From JBBBNV01 sp037137075 (GTDB taxonomy: Bacteria; Bacillota; Bacilli; Paenibacillales; NBRC-103111): a stretch of 64,000 nt of DNA. Of this stretch, positions 41,344-49,571 are shown in pieces. The stretch is from NCBI RefSeq assembly GCF_037137075.1, contig NZ_JBBBNV010000011.1:1-64000 (forward strand). The letters run 5' to 3'. The notes beneath the pieces are model-generated. The model was not told the origin of the DNA. It was given only the letters and a program-made list of their open reading frames with translations, and did not search any database. A program made the translations under genes and the position numbers. How positions within the stretch are numbered: the stretch's first letter is position 1; every line of letters begins with the position of its first letter.

Positions 41344-41655
41344 GTGAATACAACGATTCAGCAGGCAATGGATACGATGCTAAGAAACTGGAACGCCATG
41401 TCGGGGGCGGATCATGATGATGCCGAGCCGACGGCGGATGAATTCCAGTCTTCGTTTTATGCTTTTATCGATGAGCTTCGGGAGTGGCTCTCAGCGCTGG
41501 AGCATAAGCCGCAAACACTGGATGAACTGCTGGAGCTGCCTGAGATTCAAACCATCGTCGAGCAGCTGCCCGCGCCGCTGCATTTGAATTTCGAGACGGA
41601 AGCGGAGCTTATTCTGGACAATCAGCTGCGGATTGAAGAAGACAAGTACGATTAG
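41344..41655 (+). CDS. hypothetical acidic protein of 103 residues
   Basis: Starts with GTG (MNTTIQQAMDTMLRNWNAMSG) seven bases after AGGAGG. It is mostly helical and acidic (DDAEPTADEFQSSFYAFIDELREWLSALEHKPQTLDELLELPEIQTIVEQLPAPL). A TGC-TATAAT extended -10 lies at about 41287-41295. No family recognised; not membrane-bound. Confidence 0.72.
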   Translation: MNTTIQQAMDTMLRNWNAMSGADHDDAEPTADEFQSSFYAFIDELREWLSALEHKPQTLDELLELPEIQTIVEQLPAPLHLNFETEAELILDNQLRIEEDKYD

Positions 41656-41705
41656 GCTTTAAAGACTGCAGCAATCCCTTGCCTCGGCCGTTTCTTCTTT
41701 GTATC

Positions 41706-42170
41706 TTATGGCGCAATGTGCTGCTGCAAGCGAAGCATATCCCTGCACAGTATGCCGTTCTCATAAATGGGATTCTGATAATGTCTGGTAAAAAAATCAA
41801 GCTCGACACCGGTAATACGAAATCCGCATTTCTGATACAGGTACAGCTGGCCGATGCTTGAATTGCCTGTCCCGATTTCAATGGTATGAGAGCCTATTGC
41901 GCGGGCCTGCTGAATCGCATGAGCAAGCATAGCTTTTCCGAAGCCGTTCCCCTGCAGATGCTCGGCTACGGCAATATTGACGATTTCGCTCGTGTATGGC
42001 CTCGTCGGCAATAAAACATACACGCCTGCTACTCGCCCTTCATGCTCTAGTACAAAGCATCGGCTGCGGGGAAGATACGATGCAATGACATGCTCTTCCG
42101 GGTCAGCCAGCAGCAGTAACGCCATCGGTGCTTCCTGCGGCTTAATCTCCCTGATGTTCAAGCTGCTCAA
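41706..42170 (-). CDS. GNAT acetyltransferase (YvbK-like)
   Basis: 154 residues with the acetyl-CoA motif VAEHLQGNGFGKAMLAHAI (Q/RxxGxG/A) and the C-terminal GNSSIGQLYLYQKCGFRITGVELDFF...YENGILCRDMLRL, a pattern I recall from B. subtilis YvbK. Acceptor unknown. The TTG start at 42170 has AAGGGGGA six bases upstream. Confidence 0.87.
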   Translation of the reverse strand: MSSLNIREIKPQEAPMALLLLADPEEHVIASYLPRSRCFVLEHEGRVAGVYVLLPTRPYTSEIVNIAVAEHLQGNGFGKAMLAHAIQQARAIGSHTIEIGTGNSSIGQLYLYQKCGFRITGVELDFFTRHYQNPIYENGILCRDMLRLQQHIAP

Positions 42171-42211
42171 GATTATCCCCCTTTTTCACCCCAGATCAAG
42201 CATCGCGTTAG

Positions 42212-42246
42212 AAAAGCGTGAAGAGCGGTATGCTCTTCACGCTTTT
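42212..42246. terminator. strong bidirectional terminator
   Basis: AAAAGCGTGAAGAGC / GCTCTTCACGCTTTT: a perfect 15-base stem with a five-base loop and T runs on both strands. It ends the ileS-GNAT transcript. Confidence 0.93.
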
Positions 42247-42300
42247 TTCTGGTATACAAGCCGGGGACTGTCCTCTTGACTCGGACAGCACAATCCGCTG

Positions 42301-42738
42301 TTACTGTGCCCTGGTCCAGACCATAACATATTCTGCAGCGGACGTCTGCTCATCCACCAGTTCTTCCCGGATCGTAAACCCGTTTTTGAGATAGAAGCCA
42401 AGCGCCCCTTCATTTTCCCGGTACACCTTTAGTTCGATCCGATCCTTCCGCCGCTTCACATCATCCAGCAGCCTCCGGCCGTATCCTTTCCGGCAATGCA
42501 CCGGGTCGATAAACAGCGCAGCCAAATAATGATCCACCATGGAAATAAAGCCTACCGGGCCTTCCCCTTCATCCAAAACATAGGTTACAGCCATCGGCAA
42601 ATAGGTGTTCTTCATGGCATCGGCCTTGGACATCCAATACTCCCGGTCGATGAAGCTGTGGGCCTGAATTGAGCCACGAAGCCAAATCCCGATCATGAGA
42701 TCCATATCGCTTGCCGCCGCTTCTCTAATGTGAGCCAT
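42301..42738 (-). CDS. GNAT acetyltransferase
   Basis: 145 residues. MAHIREAAASDMDLMIGIWLRGS, the beta-4 segment YLAALFIDPVHCRKGYGRRLLDDV (acetyl-CoA loop KGYGRR) and VYRENEGALGFYLKNGFTIREELVDE are all standard, close to the YjaB group. ATG at 42738 has GGAGGA four to five bases upstream. It begins 42 bases after the ileS stop on the same strand and is likely cotranscribed. Confidence 0.85.
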   Translation of the reverse strand: MAHIREAAASDMDLMIGIWLRGSIQAHSFIDREYWMSKADAMKNTYLPMAVTYVLDEGEGPVGFISMVDHYLAALFIDPVHCRKGYGRRLLDDVKRRKDRIELKVYRENEGALGFYLKNGFTIREELVDEQTSAAEYVMVWTRAQ

Positions 42739-42780
42739 AGCTTCCTCCACGGTTTGTTTATTTTAATGGATGCCTTATGC

Positions 42781-45700
42781 TTATTCGATACGCAAGCGAA
42801 CCGTGCCGTCCCCCATCGGAACGGATTCCATCTCCGCTTCCTGGGCAAAGCGAATACCCGACAGCAGGACATTTTCCTGTAAGAGCCAATCGAACCGCTC
42901 CAGCGCCTGCTTCAGCTTCGCATCCGCATCGACGACAAGATTTACTCTCTTTTCAATCGGCAAATCCAGCTTCTTGCGGTAGTCTTGGATAGCGCGGATA
43001 ACCTCGCGCACATGGCCTTCCTGCTCCAGCTCCTCCGTGATGGCTGTATTCAGAGCCACTGTCATTTGGTAGCCGGACGCGGAAGCAAAGCCTTCCTTCG
43101 CCACCTTCTCCACCAGCAGCTCGTCCAGCGTAATATGCAGCGTCTCACCGTCCACCGTCATATCGATATATGCCTGTTCCACCGCCTGCTTGGCTCCTGC
43201 CGCGTCAAGCTGCTTGAGCTGCTGTTGAACCGGTCCGACGAGCTTGCCGTACTTTTTGCCTGCCGCCTTCAGGTTCAATTTCAATGTAAAATCGACGAAC
43301 CCGCTGTCGCTCTGCTCGACGCGAAGGTGCTTCACATTGATTTCGTCCCGGATAATTTCGCTGAACCGGCTCAGGTTAAAATCACGATCCAGCGACACAA
43401 TAAGCTCGGACAACGGCTGGCGGGTCTTGATGCCCGTCTCGTTCCGTACACTTCGCGCCAGCTCGACAATTTGCCTTGCCGTCTCCATGTCGCTCTCCAG
43501 AGCCTGGTCAATGGCGGCTTCGTCAACCTGCGGATAATCCGCCAAATGAACGCTTCCTTGTCCGCCCAAATTGCCGTACATATCCTCCGCAATCAGCGGC
43601 GCGTAAGGGGCAATGATCCGGGCGAGAGTCATCAGGACGCGGCGCAGCACCTGATAGGCGGCGATTTTGTCCCCGTTCATCTCGCTTCCCCAGAACCGGT
43701 CGCGCGAGCGGCGGATGTACCAGTTGCTCAGCTCATCGACAAACGCTTCGATTTGTTTCGCCGGGTTCAGGAAATCGTTCGCATCAAGTCCCTTTACCAC
43801 CTGCTGCAGCGTGCTGTTCAGTCTGGAGATGACCCAGCGGTCCAGCTCGTTTGCAAGCGCCTGCTCCGTGTAATCCTCCGGCTGATAGCGGTCGATCGTT
43901 GCGTAGAGAGCATAGAACGCATGAGTATTGTTAATCGTATCGATAACCTTCGATTTGGCCTCCGCGACAATTTGCTTCGAGAACCGTTTGCTGTTCCATG
44001 GCGCGCTGTCGGACAATAAGGCCCACCGGAAAGCGTCGGTGCCGAACTCTTCAATAATTTCCCAAGGGTCGATGACGTTCCCTTTGCTCTTGGACATTTT
44101 TTGCCCGTTCTCATCCAGCACGTGACCGGTCGAAATGACGGCCTTGTACGGGGCCTTGCCGTTATACAAGGTGGATACCGCCAGCAGGCTGAAGAACCAG
44201 CCGCGGGTCTGGTCAATTCCTTCGCAAATCATATCGGCCGGGTACTGCTCCTGGAACAGCTGCTTATCCCCGAACGGATAATGATACTGGGCAAACGGCA
44301 TCGAACCGCTGTCGAACCACACGTCGATCACCTCGGAGGTCCGTTCCATCGTACCGCCGCACGAACAGCGCAGTTTAATATCATCCACATACGGCTTATG
44401 CAAATCAAGATCATCGCCAAGCGGCTGCACGGATCTCTCCTTCAGCTCCTGGATGCTGCCCGGCGCATGCTCCGTCCCGCAGTCCTGGCAAACCCATACG
44501 TTCAGCGGCGTCCCCCAATACCGGTTCCGGCTAATATTCCAATCGACGAGGTCTTCCAGGAACTTGCCGAAACGGCCTTCCCTGATATGCGACGGATACC
44601 ACTGGATCTGGCTGTTGTTTGCGATAAGCTGCTCCTTCACAGCCGTCGTGCGGATAAACCAGCTTTCCATCGCGTAGTACAGCAGCGGGGATTTACAGCG
44701 CCAGCAGAACGGGTAGCTGTGCTCATAGCGCTCTTTGGAGAACAGCAGGCCGCGTTCGGAGAGCGCCTTGACGATATCCACATCACAGTCCTTGACAAAA
44801 CGCCCGGCAAATTCAGTAATCTCGTCTGCATAAGTGCCATCCGCCTTCACCACATTGACGAAATCAATGCCGTGCTGGCGGGTCGTCCGGTAATCGTCTT
44901 CCCCGTGTGCCGGAGCGATATGAACAATCCCCGTACCGCTTGTGTCACTGACATAGTCGGCATCCACAACCAGATGCCCCTTGCCCGCGCTAATATACCC
45001 AAACGGAGGCTCATAAGCCGTACCGACGAATTCGGAGCCTTTGTGGGAGGATAAAATCTCGTAATCCTCTTTCATGACCTTTTCCGCCAAATTGCTGGCT
45101 ACAATATAGACTTCGCCCTGCTTTTTCACCTTGACGTAATCCAGGTCTTTATTCAGCGCCAGCGCCACGTTCGCGGGCAGCGTCCATGGAGTCGTCGTCC
45201 AGGCCAGGAAAATCTCGCCGCCGGCCTTGCTTCTGAATTTGACCGTGGCGCTCAAATCCTTAACATCCTCATAGCCCTGCGCGACCTCATGCGAGCTGAG
45301 CGTCGTCTGACAGTCCGGACAGTACGGGCTGACGCGGTGGCCCTTGTAGAGCAGCTCTTTCTTATGAATCTCCGATAAAATGTGCCAGACGCTCTCGATA
45401 TAATCGTTGGTCAGCGTGACGTATGGATGGTCCATGTCCGTCCAGTACGCGATGGCCTCAGTCAGCTCGCGCCACTGCTTCTCGTATTCAAACACGCTGT
45501 CCTTGCACTTCTCCACGAACCGCGCTACACCGTAATTCTCGATTTCCTGCTTGCCCGAAATGCCAAGCTGTTTCTCTACGCCGAGCTCTACCGGAAGCCC
45601 GTGGGTGTCCCACCCGGCTTTGCGCACAACATGGTAGCCGGACATCGTTTTGTAGCGGCCGATAAAATCTTTAATGACCCGGCCCAGCATATGCCCGATA

Positions 45701-45861
45701 TGCGGCTTGCCATTTGCTGTCGGCGGCCCTTCATAAAAGACGAAATTCGGTCTCCCTTTCCGGTGCTCGATGGATTTGCGGAACGTATCCTGCTGCTTCC
45801 ACTGCTCCAGCACCCGCAGCTCGCGGACTCTCGCTTTTTCTTTGACATCAATTTTTCTCAT
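42781..45861 (-). CDS. ileS: isoleucyl-tRNA synthetase, long (IleS2-like) form
   Basis: 1026 residues, longer than the roughly 920 of the common Bacillus IleS1. HIGH motif at 54-57 (ANGKPHIGHMLGRVIKDF), CP1 editing domain with the TTPWTLPANVALA pocket, KMSKS within ENGQKMSKSKGNVIDPWEII, two C-x-C type zinc clusters (SPYCPDCQTT; FCWRCKSPL; VCQDCGTEH) and the anticodon-binding C-terminus. The sequence GWDTHGLPVELGVEKQLGISGKQEIE is the IleS2 (eukaryote-like) type, a group known for natural mupirocin tolerance. Expression is controlled by a T-box leader. Confidence 0.95.
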   Translation of the reverse strand: MRKIDVKEKARVRELRVLEQWKQQDTFRKSIEHRKGRPNFVFYEGPPTANGKPHIGHMLGRVIKDFIGRYKTMSGYHVVRKAGWDTHGLPVELGVEKQLGISGKQEIENYGVARFVEKCKDSVFEYEKQWRELTEAIAYWTDMDHPYVTLTNDYIESVWHILSEIHKKELLYKGHRVSPYCPDCQTTLSSHEVAQGYEDVKDLSATVKFRSKAGGEIFLAWTTTPWTLPANVALALNKDLDYVKVKKQGEVYIVASNLAEKVMKEDYEILSSHKGSEFVGTAYEPPFGYISAGKGHLVVDADYVSDTSGTGIVHIAPAHGEDDYRTTRQHGIDFVNVVKADGTYADEITEFAGRFVKDCDVDIVKALSERGLLFSKERYEHSYPFCWRCKSPLLYYAMESWFIRTTAVKEQLIANNSQIQWYPSHIREGRFGKFLEDLVDWNISRNRYWGTPLNVWVCQDCGTEHAPGSIQELKERSVQPLGDDLDLHKPYVDDIKLRCSCGGTMERTSEVIDVWFDSGSMPFAQYHYPFGDKQLFQEQYPADMICEGIDQTRGWFFSLLAVSTLYNGKAPYKAVISTGHVLDENGQKMSKSKGNVIDPWEIIEEFGTDAFRWALLSDSAPWNSKRFSKQIVAEAKSKVIDTINNTHAFYALYATIDRYQPEDYTEQALANELDRWVISRLNSTLQQVVKGLDANDFLNPAKQIEAFVDELSNWYIRRSRDRFWGSEMNGDKIAAYQVLRRVLMTLARIIAPYAPLIAEDMYGNLGGQGSVHLADYPQVDEAAIDQALESDMETARQIVELARSVRNETGIKTRQPLSELIVSLDRDFNLSRFSEIIRDEINVKHLRVEQSDSGFVDFTLKLNLKAAGKKYGKLVGPVQQQLKQLDAAGAKQAVEQAYIDMTVDGETLHITLDELLVEKVAKEGFASASGYQMTVALNTAITEELEQEGHVREVIRAIQDYRKKLDLPIEKRVNLVVDADAKLKQALERFDWLLQENVLLSGIRFAQEAEMESVPMGDGTVRLRIE

Positions 45862-45869
45862 CCTGTCAT
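45858..45869 (-). promoter_or_regulatory. three-codon leader ORF overlapping the ileS start
   Basis: ATG ACA GGA TGA on the minus strand; its TGA shares bases with the ileS ATG. The good ribosome binding site AGGAGAGTT is spaced for this ATG and is rather far (14 bases) from the ileS ATG, so ileS may be translated by re-initiation. Confidence 0.4.
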
Positions 45870-45930
45870 AACTCTCCTCATCATCAAATGTTGCTTTAGG
45901 TCTTCTTTTTTAGCGGACCTCTGAAAAACA

Positions 45931-46215
45931 AAAAAATCCCGTCCCCTAAGGGACGAGATCTTATCTCGCGCTGCCACCCTTGTTCCGTCAAGCCCCGTTG
46001 AACCGGACCGACGACACCTCTGCTACGTACGAATCATACGTGTCCCTTGTAACGGCGGGAGCCCGGGGCAGCTTACTAATCAGCTTCAGCTTTCCTTCTC
46101 GGAGAGGATGTTCGGCTATGTCTCGTTCATTGGCTTTCAGCACAGGGCCAACTCTCTGGGGAACAAGGATAATAGCGTACTCGTTCTCGTCTGTGAATTT
46201 GAGTCATCATGTGAA
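45931..46215 (-). ncRNA. T-box leader of ileS
   Basis: On the minus strand AAGGGTGGCAGCGCG (45981-45967) is the T-box antiterminator sequence. It is followed by the terminator stem CTCGTCCC/GGGACGGGA and a T7 run (45937-45931). Upstream lies a long stem I with GAGTA (S-turn) near its base and CAGAGAGTTG distal-loop type elements; ATC in GAACATCC is a candidate isoleucine specifier. Uncharged tRNA-Ile should prevent termination. Confidence 0.92.
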
Positions 46216-46223
46216 TGATCTTA

Positions 46224-46252
46224 TTTTTACACCAACTGTTGTAAAATGTCAA
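46224..46252 (-). promoter_or_regulatory. ileS promoter
   Basis: TTGACA (46252-46247), 17 bases, TAAAAA (46229-46224) on the minus strand; transcription would start just before stem I of the T-box. Confidence 0.6.
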
Positions 46253-46650
46253 CTCCGTCATGATCACCGGCTTCAGGGCCAGATCCTGAAATCGAAGCAG
46301 CCATATTCACTGATTCGGCGAGCGGTCCCCCCCCCCCAGCCACGTCCCGGCTTCCATTCTATCCGCCCCGCGCGGTCGGTCGACCACATGCGCGGGGCGC
46401 CTTGCTTTCAGGACGCAAAAGCAGCTGCGCGCTTACAAGCGCAGTCTGATTCATAACCTGCTGCTGCTTGAGGTGGCCGCCATGGATGTTGTGTTTCTCG
46501 GGCGCGGCTTATCCGGCCTGCAGACGGGAGCACTGTGCCTTGCTGGCGCCGCTATTGTAGTCGCACAGCCTTGCCCAGCTTAAGAAGCGGCAGCCGGATT
46601 CAACGGGCAGCCGGATTGTTCAGACAGGCTAATCTCGTTCCTCCTAATCC
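46253..46650. other. degenerate intergenic region with a C10 tract
   Basis: A run of ten C lies at 46327-46336. On the plus strand, from about 46412 to 46582, an open frame without start or RBS reads ...KQLRAYKRSLIHNLLLLEVAAMDVV..., which could be the remnant of a small membrane protein. I cannot assign it. Confidence 0.35.
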
Positions 46651-46830
46651 TTAATAAAGGAATTGATCCGTAAGGAGGAGCGGCCCGTCTTCTGTAATCG
46701 CCACTGTATGCTCATATTGCGCCGACAGCCTGCCATCGATAGTTCTTGCTGTCCAGCCGTCCGCTTCGATAAACATCTGAGGTGAGCCGCAATTCAGCAT
46801 CGGCTCTATCGTAAACACCATTCCCTCCTT
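46651..46830 (-). pseudogene. map: C-terminal fragment of methionine aminopeptidase
   Basis: The minus strand reads KEGMVFTIEPMLNCGSPQMF then IEADGWTARTIDGRLSAQYEHTVAITEDGPLLLT, the last fifth of a type I methionine aminopeptidase, including the metal-ligand glutamates in FTIEP and QYEHT. A TAA directly upstream in frame ends the homology. The other ~190 residues are missing. It is probably left from a second map copy; the ribosomal-operon map would be elsewhere. Confidence 0.82.
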
Positions 46831-46862
46831 TTATCTCATCCTTGGATTTCAAAATAATCATC

Positions 46863-47465
46863 CTACAGCAGCTCCTTTCCCAGCACGCCCGCCAACAATG
46901 AAGCAGCCATCTGGTCCGTATCCGGCTCGTCATGGCCGTGATGAATCCATAAACCGGCGCAGCCAATCATCGAGCCGAGCAGCAGGTTGGCCTTACTCTC
47001 AGGCTCCATGCCTCCAAGCGCTTCCTGGACTACACGCACAAGCGGCTCGTGCAAATCGGTTTGGAACCGATCATACAGCATTTGAAACCGGCCGCCCGGC
47101 ACCTGGTGGAAATTTTCCCAAATCATTTTATACAAAATGTACGTTGAACGGTCATAAAACCAATGCCCCAGCAGCATAGAGGTATACCGTCGCAGCCGCT
47201 GCCGGGAGTCCCCGTCAGCAGCAATGGCCTTATTTGTCAAGAGCCTCGCCTCTTCAAATGCCAGCCATAGCAAATCCTCCAGCAGCATAAGCTTGTTCTT
47301 GTAATAATGGTACACAGTTCCATAGCCCAGGCCGGCCTTCGCGGCAATGTCCCGCATTTCCATCGTAATGCCCTGCTCCAAATACACATCAACCGCAGCC
47401 TTCATAATTTCCCGGACACGCTGAAGTCGTATCTCCTCGTTTTGCTCCTTGGTACGGGGGGACAT
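46863..47465 (-). CDS. TetR/AcrR family regulator
   Basis: 200 residues. N-terminal HTH: VREIMKAAVDVYLEQGITMEMRDIAAKAGLGYGTVYHYYKNKLMLLEDLL (about 17-66). The C-terminal ligand domain is helical and includes LLGHWFYDRSTYILYKMIWENFHQ. RBS AGGAG lies nine bases before ATG. Neighbours are a broken map gene downstream and the glycosyltransferase upstream, so the target is not evident beyond autoregulation. Confidence 0.9.
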   Translation of the reverse strand: MSPRTKEQNEEIRLQRVREIMKAAVDVYLEQGITMEMRDIAAKAGLGYGTVYHYYKNKLMLLEDLLWLAFEEARLLTNKAIAADGDSRQRLRRYTSMLLGHWFYDRSTYILYKMIWENFHQVPGGRFQMLYDRFQTDLHEPLVRVVQEALGGMEPESKANLLLGSMIGCAGLWIHHGHDEPDTDQMAASLLAGVLGKELL

Positions 47466-47481
47466 AATGACACTCCTTTTT

Positions 47482-47501
47482 TTGACCTACTGTAATGTCA
47501 A
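47482..47501. promoter_or_regulatory. possible TetR operator
   Basis: TTGAC-N10-GTCAA spans 20 bases, 17-36 bases upstream of the TetR start codon. Size and place are right for an autoregulatory TetR site. Confidence 0.45.
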
Positions 47502-47546
47502 TCATAAATGAAATCATTATCCGATGCAAGCCTGATATAACACAAA

Positions 47547-47578
47547 CAGAGCCGCGTGCAGCGGTGCACTCGGCTCTG
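47547..47578 (-). terminator. terminator of the glycosyltransferase gene
   Basis: On the minus strand CAGAGCCG-A-GTGCA / TGCAC-G-CGGCTCTG with a four-base loop, then TTTGTG. The stem is strong, the T run short. Confidence 0.7.
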
Positions 47579-47596
47579 CCTTCTTCCAGCTGCAGC

Positions 47597-48727
47597 TCAT
47601 ACGGTCAGCGAGACAGGCTGCGCAATCGTTTGGATAATATCATCTACAATGGCTGCCGCGGCTCTTCGCGTTTTGAACGCCGCCATACACTTCTTCGTCT
47701 CTTCATAACGTGCTTTGCTGCCCAACAGCCACTCAATTTGTGCTGCAAGCTCCTCCACATGGTTCGAAATAAATGCAGCGCCTCGTTCGGATAAATATAC
47801 GGCATTTTCCCGTTCCTGACCGGCGTACGGCTTGAATATAAAAATCGGTAGGCGCATCGAAATCGCCTCGGTTAAGGTTAAGCCCCCCGCCTTGGTAACG
47901 ATGCAGGCCGCGCTCGCCATAAACTCATGAATGTTGTTCACATAGCCGATGACGGAAAGCCGCGGATGAGAAGGAAACTGGGCGGCAAGCCGCTGCTTCA
48001 GCCGATCGTTGCGGCCGCAAATAACGGTTACATGCTCCGCCTCTCCTACCGTCAGCAGAGCGCTAATCATGTCCCCCATATAAGCAGAAATGCCGGCGTC
48101 TCCCGCCATAACCAAAATCGTCCGGCCCGAAGCATGCTCGGGGAAGGGAGCGGCCTCCATATCGCAGAACTGCTGGCGGATCGGAATGCCGCTGACCGTA
48201 ATCTGCTCCCGGCTGAAGCCCTTGTCCGCCAGCTGCTGCCGCAATTCCTCCGTAGCCACATAATATTTGTCGACCTTGGGGTGAATCCACCGCGAATGAA
48301 GCGCATAATCGGTCAGCACCGTCACATTATGTATGCCCATGGATCGGCAAATCTCAGGTGCAGACCCGAACGGAAACGTGCTGACTACCGCATCCGGCCG
48401 CTCCTGCTCGATGATTTGGACTAATTTCTTCCGACCCAGCTGATTCATCGTACGGTTAATGAGCGCATCATACTCCGACTCGCGGGTTAAATAATATGTC
48501 CACCCGTAATAGTCGATCCCCATCCGGGAGATTTGCGTGCTTTTGTTATATAAAGATATCATAATGGTATTCAATAATGGATGTGACTCTTTCATCAAAT
48601 CCAGCGTTATCACCTGTTGCACGCCCTGCTTCTGGAATTGTTCCTGTATAGCCCGTGAGGCCTGCACGTGTCCATTACCAAAGCCAGCGGTTAAAAGTAA
48701 TATACGTGGAGTTACATTCATGTTCAC
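47597..48727 (-). CDS. MGDG synthase/UgtP-like glycosyltransferase
   Basis: 376 residues, GT-B fold, GT28 family. The N-terminal lipid-acceptor half contains LLTAGFGNGHVQASRAI and DLMKESHPLLN; the C-terminal donor half contains SGIPIRQQF, ILVMAGDAGISAYMG and VTKAGGLTLTEAISMRLPIFIFKPYAGQERENAVYLSERGAA. It matches diacylglycerol glucosyltransferases and related MGDG-synthase-type enzymes, which put sugar from UDP-sugar on membrane diacylglycerol and supply lipoteichoic-acid anchors. Other acceptors are possible. The start is GTG at 48727, close to AGGAGGAG. Confidence 0.88.
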   Translation of the reverse strand: MNMNVTPRILLLTAGFGNGHVQASRAIQEQFQKQGVQQVITLDLMKESHPLLNTIMISLYNKSTQISRMGIDYYGWTYYLTRESEYDALINRTMNQLGRKKLVQIIEQERPDAVVSTFPFGSAPEICRSMGIHNVTVLTDYALHSRWIHPKVDKYYVATEELRQQLADKGFSREQITVSGIPIRQQFCDMEAAPFPEHASGRTILVMAGDAGISAYMGDMISALLTVGEAEHVTVICGRNDRLKQRLAAQFPSHPRLSVIGYVNNIHEFMASAACIVTKAGGLTLTEAISMRLPIFIFKPYAGQERENAVYLSERGAAFISNHVEELAAQIEWLLGSKARYEETKKCMAAFKTRRAAAAIVDDIIQTIAQPVSLTV

Positions 48728-48884
48728 GCGCTCCTCCTATTATCGATGCTAGCATAACACGCCGTCCCGATGATTGGAACTACAGAAGTTATATTAGTTG
48801 AACGAATGAAGCATAAGGCCGGTTGCAGCTAGGCCCGAGTTTATCACATGCTGTGACGGCTGCTTCGCTCCGAAAAAGACAGAA

Positions 48885-49571
48885 TCAGATTCGGAAGCGG
48901 TACCCGGCGCCCCAAATCGTTTCAATATATTCATATTTGGACGAATCTATCTCGATTTTCTCTCTCAGCTTCCGGATATGAACCGTTACCGTCTGTGTGT
49001 CCCCGTTCGAATCGAGGCCCCAGATTTTCTCGAACAGATGATCCTTGCTGAACACCCGATTCGGATTGGTTGCCAGGAAGTAGAGCAAATCAAACTCCTT
49101 GGTCGTCAGTACAATTTCCTGATCATGCAGAAACACACGCCTGGACGCAAAATCAATGCGCAAGCCGCGTATCTGGATGATATCCCTCGTCTCTTTTTGC
49201 CCAATCAGCCGCTCATATCTGGCCAGATGCGCCTTGACCCGGGCGACAAGCTCTCCCGGCTTGAACGGCTTCGTAATATAATCATCCGCTCCGAGCCCAA
49301 GGCCGCGAATGACGTCAATATCTTCTTTTTTGGCAGTGACCATCAGGATCGGAATATCATGCGCTTCCCGGATTTGCTTGCAAACCTCGAAGCCGCTCAG
49401 GATGGGGAGCATCAGGTCCAGCAAAATCAAATCATACGCCCCGCTGAGCCCCAAGCGCAAGCCTTCCTCGCCGTCTGACGCCATATCCACCTCATACCCG
49501 CTGACTTCCAAATAATCCCGCTCCAGCTCCGCGATCAGCCGCTCGTCTTCTACGATGAGGATTCGCTTCAT
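48885..49571 (-). CDS. OmpR/PhoB-type response regulator
   Basis: 228 residues: receiver (ILIVEDERLIAELERDYLE; LILLDLMLPILSGFEV phosphorylation site; MVTAKKE) and winged-helix domain (VFSKDHLFEKIWGLDSNGDTQTVTVHIRKLREKIE). Start at 49571 because GGGAGACAAG precedes ATG and its A is shared with the stop TGA of the kinase gene. It is the last gene of the ABC/two-component module. Confidence 0.94.
   Translation of the reverse strand: MKRILIVEDERLIAELERDYLEVSGYEVDMASDGEEGLRLGLSGAYDLILLDLMLPILSGFEVCKQIREAHDIPILMVTAKKEDIDVIRGLGLGADDYITKPFKPGELVARVKAHLARYERLIGQKETRDIIQIRGLRIDFASRRVFLHDQEIVLTTKEFDLLYFLATNPNRVFSKDHLFEKIWGLDSNGDTQTVTVHIRKLREKIEIDSSKYEYIETIWGAGYRFRI

Noticed and set aside
46412..46582. 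Plus-strand frame reading ...LRAYKRSLIHNLLLLEVAAMD...
   Set aside because: Possibly a gene remnant, but without start, RBS or family match it is only noted in the region entry.
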